A stretch of DNA of 64,000 bases from DATMGU01 sp035555315 (lineage in GTDB: Bacteria > Pseudomonadota > Alphaproteobacteria > ATCC43930 > CGMCC-115725): assembly GCA_035555315.1 (NCBI GenBank), contig DATMGU010000078.1, positions 62,001-126,000 of the forward strand, read 5' to 3'. Every line of letters starts with the position of its first letter. The first letter of the stretch is position 1. Both the position numbers and the translations under genes were made by a program. The notes beneath the pieces were generated by a model. The model did not search any database and was not told where the DNA came from. It was given only the letters and a program-made list of their open reading frames with translations. This document shows positions 34,548-43,100 of the stretch, piece after piece.

Positions 34548-36571
34548 CAGAAGCCGCCCAGAACGAAAAGGGCGATGATCACGGTGGCGCAGGCCAGCAC
34601 ACTGGATAACCCGACGGCGACCGAAGCCCCTGCCTCGATGCCATCCGATTGAACATTGCTGTCATCCGTGTCGAGCGCGGCCAAATATTTACGCGACCGG
34701 CTGAACTGGATGCGGGCGCGTTTGAACATGGTGGCGTCGTTCGTTCGCTCCGCCTGATTATCAACGCTATTCAGCAGTTCCACCAGGTTGCCGTTCTTGG
34801 AGACGCGGCCGAGCCGCGCGCTGATCTCGGCACGGGTCTTCCGGTTGCGATACTGGTCCACCGCCGGGGCGACCTGCTTGCTGAACAAGGCGGCGAGCGC
34901 CGGCAGGCTTTCCGGTCCGCGTTCGCCCTGCAACCGCGCCAAGATCTGCAACAGCGCCAGGACGCGGCCCGCGCCATCGCTCTGCGCCAGCTTGATCAGC
35001 GCAGCATCTTCGCTGCCCTTGAACCGATGCCCAAGGAATGCCGCGATGTGGCGATCGACCGGCAGGCCCTTGGCCTCGCCTGCTACGACCGCGCGTTCCA
35101 GTGCCGGCAGCAGCTCGTACATCTCGACGACATGGTGCGAATCGACCATCGGGCTGAGGCAGCGCAGCGTCGGGTTCAATTCGTAGACCAACCGCTCTAT
35201 GCCGAACCCCGGCCGCGTGTCTTCGAGCAGCCGACGCAGCCCATCGAACCGTTTGGCGAGCGACGCGTTCTCGGGCCGCTGATCGATCTGCACCGCGATC
35301 CAAAACTGCGGCAGCCGGCCGAGGAGCATCTCGGCGAACGGCTTGATGTCGGAACCCTCCATCAGAACCGCCGCCAGCGACGGGCCGATCCCACTGACCA
35401 TGGTCGCGGCGCCGCGGTACCGGATCGGGCCATCCGGATCCAACGCCATGACGACCCGGGCGATGGTCCGGGCATCCTGTACCGCGTTGCGCGCGGAGTC
35501 TTCGCTGTGCGCACCGGCGACCTCGACGGCGGCCAGCCTTTCCTTATCGGCGAGTGAGCGTTCCAGCCAGACCTGCAGCAAACGCCCCGTAACGGCGGTG
35601 ATCGCGCGATCACCTTGCCGCGCCAAGCCATGCGCCAGGGTCTTAGCTGTGTAAAAGCTTTCACCGGACACTTCGAAGGGGCGGGTCGACCGCTTGGCAT
35701 TGGATTGCTGCTTCAGCATGAAGCCACGGCCGGTCATCCACAATTCGATGTCGCCGGTAGTCCAGCGTTCGCGCGGATCGTCGGTCAGCAGGCCACGACA
35801 CAGTTCCCCCAAGGTCGTGGGCAACCGCCGTTCCCCCACCAGGGTCGCGAAGGAGCCGCGGGTCAGCTTGCGATCGAGGATCTGCGCATCGCTCAAGCCG
35901 GCTGCCGGATTGCTGCCGAAATACAAGAACAGGATGGTGACGCCCAGGGCATAAAGATCGTCCGACGGCATCCCCTCGCCGCGCCCCTGTATCCCACAGG
36001 TCGCCCCTTCAATGGTCTCCCAGGCGAAAGGTTGATTGGCGCCCGGTGCCGCCGCGAGGCAGTCGCCGAGCAAGATGGTGCGCTGTCCCGCGTCACGGAA
36101 CAGCAGGTTGGTCGGACGGATGCCGCGATGGGTCAGGTTCTCGCCGAACATGTCCTTCAGCGTCGTGATGATCGGCACGAAGAAGCGGCGCAGGATATCG
36201 TCCTCGCCGATCGAGGGGATGGTCTGGTCCAGCGAGGTGACCAACCGGCCGCCGGCCGGGCGCTCGTAAATCATGACAAGGCAACGCCGAGCCTCTTTCG
36301 GCCAATCGACCACGCCGATATCCAACGGGGTCAGCAGGCCGATATTCTGTAGTTTGCGGATATCGCCGATCAGGTGGGTGCGGGTCGGCAGCTTAGGGTC
36401 GGGGACCAGAGCGAAGCTTTGCGTACCCAGCGATTTGGTGTCGTCGACCGTATAGGCCGGCGCGTTCGGCAGGCGCAATTCGGGCGCCGGCGTCTCGAAA
36501 TGAATATCGTAGCGGTCGTGTAACCGTGCTGTCGCGGCGGGCGCTCCACCCGCCCCATCGGGTGGGGCCAT
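34547..36571 (-). CDS. Tail-anchored protein-kinase-like protein (predicted pseudokinase)
   Basis: 674 residues. The kinase-like domain spans about 40-285: subdomain VIb reads LTHRGIRPTNLLF (148-158), so the HRD Asp is Gly150 and the usual Lys is Arg152; subdomain VII reads LLGDCLA with Asp170 kept; subdomain IX is SDDLYALGVTILFLYFG; and a DPRERW motif ends the domain. I cannot find a glycine loop or a VAIK Lys. Residues 290-640 are a helical region without recognised domains. Residues 648-671 are a single C-terminal membrane helix, so most of the protein is cytoplasmic. Catalysis is unlikely by canonical chemistry, but unusual kinases lacking the Asp exist. Confidence 0.72.
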   Translation of the reverse strand: MAPPDGAGGAPAATARLHDRYDIHFETPAPELRLPNAPAYTVDDTKSLGTQSFALVPDPKLPTRTHLIGDIRKLQNIGLLTPLDIGVVDWPKEARRCLVMIYERPAGGRLVTSLDQTIPSIGEDDILRRFFVPIITTLKDMFGENLTHRGIRPTNLLFRDAGQRTILLGDCLAAAPGANQPFAWETIEGATCGIQGRGEGMPSDDLYALGVTILFLYFGSNPAAGLSDAQILDRKLTRGSFATLVGERRLPTTLGELCRGLLTDDPRERWTTGDIELWMTGRGFMLKQQSNAKRSTRPFEVSGESFYTAKTLAHGLARQGDRAITAVTGRLLQVWLERSLADKERLAAVEVAGAHSEDSARNAVQDARTIARVVMALDPDGPIRYRGAATMVSGIGPSLAAVLMEGSDIKPFAEMLLGRLPQFWIAVQIDQRPENASLAKRFDGLRRLLEDTRPGFGIERLVYELNPTLRCLSPMVDSHHVVEMYELLPALERAVVAGEAKGLPVDRHIAAFLGHRFKGSEDAALIKLAQSDGAGRVLALLQILARLQGERGPESLPALAALFSKQVAPAVDQYRNRKTRAEISARLGRVSKNGNLVELLNSVDNQAERTNDATMFKRARIQFSRSRKYLAALDTDDSNVQSDGIEAGASVAVGLSSVLACATVIIALFVLGGF

Positions 36572-36631
36572 CGTCGTCTATCCCGCAAAACCGCTGAACC
36601 GAGAACCGACAATAGTGGCGTCTCGTCAATT

Positions 36632-36658
36632 CACGGTTAACGGGCCCACGGTTAACGG
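36632..36658. repeat. Two 12-bp direct repeats with GTTAAC core
   Basis: CACGGTTAACGG at 36632-36643 and again at 36647-36658, 15 bases apart, in the 123-base gap between purA and the kinase-like gene. Possible regulator or promoter element for the downstream pair. Confidence 0.4.
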
Positions 36659-36694
36659 ATGGCGATCCCAAGCGAGGGCGGGCAGATTTTTGGC

Positions 36695-37987
36695 TTAGTC
36701 GGCGAACGGATCGCGCACCAGGACCGTGTCGTCGCGCTCCGGGCTGGTCGACAGCATCGCCACCGGGGCCTCGATCAGTTCCTCGATGCGCCGGATATAC
36801 TTGATCGAGGTCGCCGGCAGATCGGCCCATGACCGGGCGCCACGGGTGCTTTCCTGCCATCCCTCGAAATGCTCGTAGATCGGGGTCACCGCGTCGCCAT
36901 CGAGCACGCCGGCCGGCAAATGATCATAGGTCCGGCCCTGATATTGGTAGCCTGTGCAGACCTTGAGTTCGTCGAAACCATCGAGCACGTCGAGCTTGGT
37001 CAGCGCAATGCCGTCGATGCCACCGACCTTCACCGCCTGACGCACCAGCACCGCGTCGAACCAGCCGCAGCGCCGCTTGCGCCCCGTCACCGTGCCGAAT
37101 TCACGCCCCCGCTCGCCCAGCCGCTGGCCGATCTCGTCGGTCAACTCGGTGGGGAACGGGCCGCTGCCGACCCGCGTGGTATAGGCCTTGGTGATGCCCA
37201 GCACATAGCCCACGGCGCGCGGCCCAACGCCGGAACCCGCCGCCGCCTGGCCCGCGAGCGTGTTCGATGACGTGACATAGGGATAGGTGCCGTGATCCAC
37301 ATCCAGCATGGCGCCCTGGGCGCCTTCGAACAGGATGCGCTTGCCCGCGCGTTTGGCGTCGTCCAGCACCTGCCAGACCGACGTGACGTAAGGCAGCAGG
37401 CGCGGCGCTATCTCCGAGAGCGAGCGCAGCACCTCGTCGCGGTCGATCTCGGGTTCGCCCATGCCGCGCAACAGCGCGTTGTGATGCGCCAGCAGGTGGT
37501 CGATCTTGCTGCCCAAGGTCTCCGGCTGCGCCAGATCGCAGACCCGGATCGCCCGGCGACCGACCTTGTCCTCATAGGCGGGGCCGATGCCTCGGCCGGT
37601 GGTGCCGATCTTGGCTGCCCCGCGCAGGGCCTCCCGCAGCCGGTCGAGGGCCGCATGCAGCGGCAGGATCAGCACGGCGGTCTCGGCGAGCTTCAGCCGG
37701 TCGGGCGTGACATCGACGCCATTCTTTCGGATCGCATCGATCTCGTTGAGCAAGGCCCAGGGATCGACGACGACGCCGTTGCCGATCAGCGACAGCTTGT
37801 CCGGTCGGACGACGCCGGAGGGCAGCAGGCTGAGCTTATGCGTGACATTGCCGATGACCAGGGTATGCCCGGCATTGTGGCCGCCCTGGAACCGGACGAC
37901 GATCTCGGCCCGATTGGACAGCCAATCGACGATCTTACCCTTGCCCTCGTCGCCCCATTGGGCGCCGATCACGGCGACGTTTCCCAT
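36695..37987 (-). CDS. purA: Adenylosuccinate synthetase
   Basis: 430 residues, full length. GAQWGDEGKGKIVDWL (P-loop and catalytic Asp) starts near residue 8, FQGGHNAGHTLV follows with the catalytic His, TTGRGIGPAYEDK and FEGAQGAMLDVDHGTYPYVTSSNT are the IMP-binding segments, and GRKRRCGWFDAV closes the active site. Catalyses the GTP-dependent first step from IMP to AMP. It is 53 bases downstream of hisZ on the same strand. Confidence 0.96.
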   Translation of the reverse strand: MGNVAVIGAQWGDEGKGKIVDWLSNRAEIVVRFQGGHNAGHTLVIGNVTHKLSLLPSGVVRPDKLSLIGNGVVVDPWALLNEIDAIRKNGVDVTPDRLKLAETAVLILPLHAALDRLREALRGAAKIGTTGRGIGPAYEDKVGRRAIRVCDLAQPETLGSKIDHLLAHHNALLRGMGEPEIDRDEVLRSLSEIAPRLLPYVTSVWQVLDDAKRAGKRILFEGAQGAMLDVDHGTYPYVTSSNTLAGQAAAGSGVGPRAVGYVLGITKAYTTRVGSGPFPTELTDEIGQRLGERGREFGTVTGRKRRCGWFDAVLVRQAVKVGGIDGIALTKLDVLDGFDELKVCTGYQYQGRTYDHLPAGVLDGDAVTPIYEHFEGWQESTRGARSWADLPATSIKYIRRIEELIEAPVAMLSTSPERDDTVLVRDPFAD

Positions 37988-38040
37988 CTATCGGTCCTTT
38001 AGCTTTGAGCGGCGCCTAGGCATCAATCCGCCGTCCGGTT

Positions 38041-39222
38041 TTAAAGCTCGCGAAGCTTTCCGTCGAGCAACACATGGCCACAGCCGAGCCGCCTCGCCTC
38101 GACGACCGGATCCGCCACGGCCGCCAGGGCCGCGACGGTGATCCACCCGGCACTCCGCAATTCCCGGGCGGCGGCGGGCGACACCTCGATCGGCAGCAGA
38201 ACCCGCCGGCCGGCGATCGGCTTGGGCGCGGCCTTGATCACCGTATCGGTATACAGCGTGAAACCGGTCGCCGGTTCGGGCTGCGCCGCCGCGCCGGTCC
38301 GGCCATCGCCCATCTCGGCCATCAACTCGCCGGCGAAATACCGTCCACCTCGACCGAGTTCGCCGCGAATGCCGCGGGCGAACACCGTGAAACTGATGCC
38401 CGAATGATATTCGAAGCCACGATTTTCAACGGGATCGATGGTCATCGCCAGGGCCGGCGCCGTCGCCTGGATCAGGGCCACCACCTCGACGAGACGGTCG
38501 CGCGCCACCGCCGCCTCGCCCGGCAGATCGATCGCCTTCAGGGCCGCCAGCGCTCGCGCCGCGGGTCCGGCGGCCATCAACAGGCGGCCGAGCAGATCAC
38601 CCGCGGCACCGCCGATCGCCGCGATCGCCGCCGCATCCTTGCGGTCCAGCGCCGAGCGGAGCAATGCCACCTTGCGGTCCGGCACGTCGAGCGCCGCCAG
38701 CACCGCCGGCACCAGGGTCGGCAGGGTGAGATCGACCGACAATCCGGCGACGCCGATCGTCGTCAGCGCCTCCGCCGCCAGGGTCACGACCTCCGCATCG
38801 GCGGCCGGGGCCGCGGAACCGATCAGTTCGCCGCCGACCTGGCCGACTTGCCGTTCCGGGCGGATCTGGGTGCCGTGCACGCGCAGCACCTGACCGGCAT
38901 AGCCGAGCCGCAGCGGCCGTGGCGACATGACCAGCCGGGTCGTCGCGATCCGCGCCACCTGCAAGGTCATATCGGCCCGCACGCCGATCATGCGCCGGGA
39001 AATCGGATCCATCAGGCGGAACGTATCCGACGCCATGCCGCTGCCCGGCCCGCCCAGCAGGCTTTCCTCGAATTCGATCAGCGGCGGCTTCACGCGCTCA
39101 TAGCCGTGGCTGCCGAGGACTGTCATCAGGCGTTCGACATGCGTCGCCTCGATCTCGGCATCCGGCGGCAGGATGTCGCGCAGGCCGTCGGGAAGCAGCG
39201 CCGGGTGCAATGTCTCGTCCAT
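38041..39222 (-). CDS. hisZ: ATP phosphoribosyltransferase regulatory subunit
   Basis: 393 residues resembling a histidyl-tRNA synthetase catalytic core without the anticodon-binding domain. LLPDGLRDILPPDAEIEATHVERLMTVL opens the protein; MDPISRRMIGVRADMTLQVARI is the motif 2 region; FEYHSGISFTVFA and GRGGRYFAGEL are motif 3-like. HisZ joins the short HisG to form the first enzyme of histidine synthesis; hisG is not in the window. Co-oriented with purA, linking histidine and purine metabolism (both use/produce AICAR-linked pools). Confidence 0.92.
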   Translation of the reverse strand: MDETLHPALLPDGLRDILPPDAEIEATHVERLMTVLGSHGYERVKPPLIEFEESLLGGPGSGMASDTFRLMDPISRRMIGVRADMTLQVARIATTRLVMSPRPLRLGYAGQVLRVHGTQIRPERQVGQVGGELIGSAAPAADAEVVTLAAEALTTIGVAGLSVDLTLPTLVPAVLAALDVPDRKVALLRSALDRKDAAAIAAIGGAAGDLLGRLLMAAGPAARALAALKAIDLPGEAAVARDRLVEVVALIQATAPALAMTIDPVENRGFEYHSGISFTVFARGIRGELGRGGRYFAGELMAEMGDGRTGAAAQPEPATGFTLYTDTVIKAAPKPIAGRRVLLPIEVSPAAARELRSAGWITVAALAAVADPVVEARRLGCGHVLLDGKLREL

Positions 39223-39394
39223 GATGGTCGGGGGATACCGGGTTTGCGCGAAGCCGGCAAACGAAATTCAAGGTTAAGAGTGGTTCGGGGGATGTCCGGC
39301 GACAAAACCGGGAGTGTGCGCGTCGCTTCCCTCCGCCATCCAATCACGATAAGAAAGTTGCGCGTTATAAAAAGATACAAGCCAGGGAAACACC

Positions 39395-40729
39395 ATGACC
39401 GACATCGCCCGAAAGCCGAACTTCGCCGTCACCACCGATGGCTATGACGCCGAGGATATGCGCAAACGGGTGAAAGCCATCCTGGTCGGCTCGGTCGGCA
39501 ATCTCATCGAATGGTACGATGTCTACGCCTATGCGGCCTTCGCGCTGTATTTCGCCGGCTCGTTCTTCCCGCAAGGCGACCCGGCGGCGCAGCAGCTGGC
39601 GGCGGCGTCGCTGTTCGCCGTGGCGTTTCTGGTCCGGCCGATCGGCAGCGTCATCTTCGGCTACTTCGCCGACCGGTACGGCCGGCGCACCTCGCTCACC
39701 GTCTCGGTGCTGTTGATGTGCTTTGGCTCGCTGATGATCGCGGTGGTGCCGACCTATGCGACGATCGGCGTCTGGGCACCCGCTATATTGGCCCTCGCAC
39801 GGATCCTGCAGGGCCTGAGCCAGGGCGGCGAATACGGCACCAGCACGACCTATCTCGCCGAGGTCGCCCACCCCAACCGGCGCGGTTTCTATTCGGGCGT
39901 CTGGTATACGACCCTGATCGGCGGTCAGCTGGCGGCCCTCCTGGTGCTGCTGGTTCTGCAGAAAGTCTTTCTGACCGGGGATGAGTTGCGGGCCTGGGGT
40001 TGGCGGATTCCCTTCATCATCGGCGCCGTCGTGTCGCTGTTCGCGTTTTTCATGCGCCGCGACATGCATGAATCCGAGCTGTTCAAGGCGGCCAACAAGG
40101 TGGTCCGGACCGAAAGCCGCTGGGTGGCGCTCGCCCGCAACTGGAAGCCCATGCTGATGGTGATCGGCATCACGATCGGCGGCACCTCGGCGTTCTATAC
40201 CTACACCACCTATATGCAGAAATTCCTCAAGCTGTCGGTCGGCCTGACCGACAACCAGACGACCACGGTCACCGCCGGCGCCCTGCTGTTCGCGATCATC
40301 CTTCAGCCAATTTACGGTGCCCTATCCGACAAGATCGGACGCAAGCCGATGCTGGTCGCGTTCGGCGTGCTGGGCACCCTCGGCACCTATCCGCTGCTGA
40401 CCACCCTGCAGGGCACCAAGAGCCCGTTCATCGCCTTCCTGCTGATCTGCGCCGCCTGGGCGATCGTCAGCGGCTATACGGCCCTGACCGCGATCGTGAA
40501 GGCGGAGATGTTCCCGACCGCCGTGCGCGCCATGGGCGTCGGCATCCCCTACGCCCTGACCGCGGCGATCTTCGGCGGCTCGATCGACAGCGTCGCCCTA
40601 TGGTTCAAGCAGGCGGGCAACGAGCAGGGATTCTACTGGTACGCCACCGGCTGCATCTTCGTTTCGCTGCTGTTCTACATCTCGCTGAAGGACACCAAGG
40701 CCGCCTCGAAGATGGAGCAGCATATCTAG
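39395..40729 (+). CDS. MFS transporter, metabolite:H+ symporter (KgtP-like)
   Basis: 444 residues, twelve membrane segments. VGSVGNLIEWYDVYAYAAFALYFA is the start of the MHS/KgtP group, GYFADRYGRRTSL the MFS loop 2-3 motif, RILQGLSQGGEYGTSTTYLAE the segment lining the channel, and ALSDKIGRKPML the second-half repeat. Probably imports a di- or tricarboxylate such as 2-oxoglutarate by proton symport. Divergent from hisZ. Confidence 0.88.
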   Translation: MTDIARKPNFAVTTDGYDAEDMRKRVKAILVGSVGNLIEWYDVYAYAAFALYFAGSFFPQGDPAAQQLAAASLFAVAFLVRPIGSVIFGYFADRYGRRTSLTVSVLLMCFGSLMIAVVPTYATIGVWAPAILALARILQGLSQGGEYGTSTTYLAEVAHPNRRGFYSGVWYTTLIGGQLAALLVLLVLQKVFLTGDELRAWGWRIPFIIGAVVSLFAFFMRRDMHESELFKAANKVVRTESRWVALARNWKPMLMVIGITIGGTSAFYTYTTYMQKFLKLSVGLTDNQTTTVTAGALLFAIILQPIYGALSDKIGRKPMLVAFGVLGTLGTYPLLTTLQGTKSPFIAFLLICAAWAIVSGYTALTAIVKAEMFPTAVRAMGVGIPYALTAAIFGGSIDSVALWFKQAGNEQGFYWYATGCIFVSLLFYISLKDTKAASKMEQHI

Positions 40730-40775
40730 CGTGGCGCCCTACAAGGCGATAGCAAGTCAAATGGAGCCGTTGCCG

Positions 40776-41000
40776 ATGCTCGCCCTGCGTCTTCCCCCTG
40801 AGATCGAAGATCGTCTCGAAGCTCTGTCCAGATTGACGGGACGGAGCAAGAGCTATTACGCCCGCGAGGCGATCCTCGAACACCTCGATAATCTGGAAGA
40901 TATCTACCTTGCCGAACAGCGCCTTGCGGATCTCCGCGCCGGTCGCAGCGACACCGTGCCTCTGGCCGATGTAATGAAGCAGCATGGCCTGGACGATTGA
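40776..41000 (+). CDS. Ribbon-helix-helix antitoxin of a RelBE-like module
   Basis: 74 residues. MLALRLPPEIEDRLEALSRLTGRSKSYYAREAI in segments is a ribbon-helix-helix DNA-binding domain; the rest (EHLDNLEDIYLAEQRLADL) is the toxin-binding helix. ATG 40776 has GGAG nine bases upstream and matches family N-termini; upstream in-frame codons run into the MFS stop. It should neutralise the toxin encoded by the overlapping next gene and repress the promoter. Confidence 0.85.
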   Translation: MLALRLPPEIEDRLEALSRLTGRSKSYYAREAILEHLDNLEDIYLAEQRLADLRAGRSDTVPLADVMKQHGLDD

Positions 41001-41238
41001 GTTTGAGCGATCAGCCGAACGAGAATTGAACAAGCTCGGCGTCGACGCCGCAAAGCGCATTTTGCGCTTCCTTCACGACCGCGTCGCTCAGCTTGATGAC
41101 CCCCGTGCAATTGGCGAAGCGTTGAAAGGCTCCAAGCTCGCGGCATTTTGGAAATACCGCATCGGGGATTATCGCGTCGATGCGATCGTTCGGATCGTTG
41201 TGGCCCGTGTCGGAAACAGGCGAGAAGTCCATCGCTGA
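40984..41238 (+). CDS. RelE/ParE-family toxin, apparently internally shortened
   Basis: 84 residues, overlapping the antitoxin by 17 bases. It follows the RelE plan (WTIEFERSAERELNKLGVDA, LKGSKLAAFWKYRIGDYRV, VARVGNRREVHR). Relatives usually have about nine residues of the type ICEIEDGRL between YRV and the last strand; here only two (DA) stand there, so about five residues are missing although the frame stays open. The toxin may be weakened or inactive. Reading frame and codon use match the host. Confidence 0.78.
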   Translation: MAWTIEFERSAERELNKLGVDAAKRILRFLHDRVAQLDDPRAIGEALKGSKLAAFWKYRIGDYRVDAIVRIVVARVGNRREVHR

Positions 41239-41268
41239 GAATTGAAACTCGGGACAGTCCCTTGAAGC

Positions 41269-41883
41269 TCAGGGCAGCCAGGCACGCCAAGCCGGCCAGG
41301 CTTCGACCATTTCCGCCAACGCTGCATAGCCCGCCGCCGCCGGATGCGCGCCGTCGCCGGCGCGTACGCCGTCCATCCAGGCCGGCGTCTCGCTCAGCCG
41401 CTTGGCGACGGCGAGATAGGGGATGTCGATCCGGGCGCAGCACGGGGCGAGTGCCTCGCACAGCGCCAGCACGCGCGCGGTGTGTTCCGGATCGGCCGAG
41501 GGTGCCGGGCCGACGCACAAGGTCGGATAGAGCCGCTTGGCGGCACCCAGCATCGCGGCCGCGGTCGCCAGCGTCTCATCGACCGACACGCGGCGGGTGC
41601 CCGCATCGATCACCGCGTCGTTGTTGCCGAACGCGAAGACCAGCCGCCCATCGATGCCGGCGGGCGCGTTCGGCCCGGGCACCAGCCGTGGCGTCACCTC
41701 CGCCAGCCAGCGCCGGGCGATCTCGACGCTGGTCTCGCGCCGGATGCCCAGATTGTACTGGGTGACGTCATGGCCGCGCCCGGCCGCCGCGGCACAGACC
41801 CGCCCGGTCCAGCCCAGATAGCTTGTGTCGCTGGTGCCGTTGGTCAGGCTGTCGCCCAGAAAGCAGACCCGTATCGCGACCAT
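41269..41883 (-). CDS. GDSL-family lipase/esterase (SGNH hydrolase)
   Basis: 204 residues. Block I VCFLGDSLTNG holds the Ser nucleophile, block III FAFGNNDAV the Asn, and block V AGDGAHPAAAGY the Asp-His pair, so the SGNH active site is complete. No signal peptide is seen, so it is probably cytoplasmic. ATG 41883 has GGAGGG seven bases upstream; an in-frame ATG at 41901 sits one base after the serC stop. Likely substrate is a small ester; it closes the DUF1127-phzF-ttuC-serC unit. Confidence 0.85.
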   Translation of the reverse strand: MVAIRVCFLGDSLTNGTSDTSYLGWTGRVCAAAAGRGHDVTQYNLGIRRETSVEIARRWLAEVTPRLVPGPNAPAGIDGRLVFAFGNNDAVIDAGTRRVSVDETLATAAAMLGAAKRLYPTLCVGPAPSADPEHTARVLALCEALAPCCARIDIPYLAVAKRLSETPAWMDGVRAGDGAHPAAAGYAALAEMVEAWPAWRAWLP

Positions 41884-41902
41884 CGGGGGACCCTCCCCCA
41901 TG

Positions 41903-43060
41903 TCAGGCCGCCGCCGCTTCGCGAATCGTTCCCCAAGCCCAGTCGAGCCAGGGACACAAGGCCTCCAGATCCGCGGTTTCGACCGTGGCGCCGGCCCAGA
42001 TCCGGAGGCCGGCGGGGGCGTTCATGTGATTGGCGATATCGAACGCGACACCTTCCGCCTCCAGCCGCCCGGCAAGCTCCTTCACGACCGCCTTTTGTCG
42101 CTCGGTCGCCAAGCCGTTGAACCACGGATCGACGAAGATCAGGCAGACGCTGGTGCAGGAGCGGGTTGCCGGCACTTGCGCCAGGAAATCGACCCAGGGG
42201 GTACGCGTCACCCAGCGCTCGATCACCGCGAAATTGGACTGCGATCGGGCCATCAGCGCCGGCAACCCGCCGACCCGACGCGCCCAGTCCAGGCTGTCCA
42301 GCGCATCCTCGACGCACAGCATCGAGGGGGTGTTGATGGTCTCGCCGCGAAAGATCGCCTCGTTGAGCTTCCCCCCGGCGGTCAGCCGGAAGATCTTGGG
42401 CATCGGCCAGGGCGGCACCGTGCTTTCCAACCGCTCGACCGCGCGCGGGCTGAGGATCAGCATGCCATGCGCCGCCTCGCCGCCCAGCACCTTCTGCCAG
42501 CTATAAGTCGTGACATCGAGCTTCGGCCAAGGCAGGTCCATGGCGAAGGCGGCCGAGGTCGCGTCGCAAATGGTGAGGCCGCGCCGGTCCGCCGCGATCC
42601 AATCGCCATTCGGCACGCGCACACCCGAGGTCGTGCCGTTCCAGGTGAACACCACATCATGGTCCGGATCGACCGCCGAGAGATCGGCCAACTGGCCATA
42701 GGGCGCCTTGATCTGCCGGACGTCGCCGAGCTTCAGCTGCTTGGCGACATCGGCGATCCAGGTCTCGCCGAAGCTCTCCCAGGACAGCATATCGACGGGC
42801 CGGGTCCCCAGCAGCGACCACATGGCCAGTTCCATCGCCCCGGTGTCGGAGGCCGGCACGATGCCGGTCCGGTAATCCTCGGGCACTTGCAGCACGGCGC
42901 GGGTACGGTCGATGACCGCCTTCAGCTTCGCCTTGCCAGCCGCCGAGCGGTGCGAGCGGCCGATCGTGGCATCGGTGAGCACCGACGGCGTCCAGCCCGG
43001 ACGCTTGGTGCAGGGACCGGACGAAAAATTCGGTGAGGCGGGACGGGTATTCGGCTTCAT
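41903..43060 (-). CDS. serC: Phosphoserine aminotransferase (archaeal/alphaproteobacterial type)
   Basis: 385 residues. PNFSSGPCTKRPGW opens it, IGRSHRSAAGKAKLK and VPASDTGAMELAMWSLLG follow, and PLP Lys190 is in YSWQKVLGGEAAHG. This is the TIGR01365-type SerC that makes phosphoserine from phosphohydroxypyruvate and glutamate and can also serve PLP synthesis. In many alphaproteobacteria it is followed by serA; here serA is absent and the neighbours are ttuC-like and GDSL genes. Confidence 0.9.
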   Translation of the reverse strand: MKPNTRPASPNFSSGPCTKRPGWTPSVLTDATIGRSHRSAAGKAKLKAVIDRTRAVLQVPEDYRTGIVPASDTGAMELAMWSLLGTRPVDMLSWESFGETWIADVAKQLKLGDVRQIKAPYGQLADLSAVDPDHDVVFTWNGTTSGVRVPNGDWIAADRRGLTICDATSAAFAMDLPWPKLDVTTYSWQKVLGGEAAHGMLILSPRAVERLESTVPPWPMPKIFRLTAGGKLNEAIFRGETINTPSMLCVEDALDSLDWARRVGGLPALMARSQSNFAVIERWVTRTPWVDFLAQVPATRSCTSVCLIFVDPWFNGLATERQKAVVKELAGRLEAEGVAFDIANHMNAPAGLRIWAGATVETADLEALCPWLDWAWGTIREAAAA

Positions 43061-43100
43061 GGGCTCTGCTCTCGTGGTGAAAAGAAGGAGGTGCCGCGCC

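Noticed and set aside
34547..36571. Annotation as an active Ser/Thr kinase
   Set aside because: The HRD Asp is Gly and the ATP-anchoring Lys is not found, so activity cannot be claimed from sequence.
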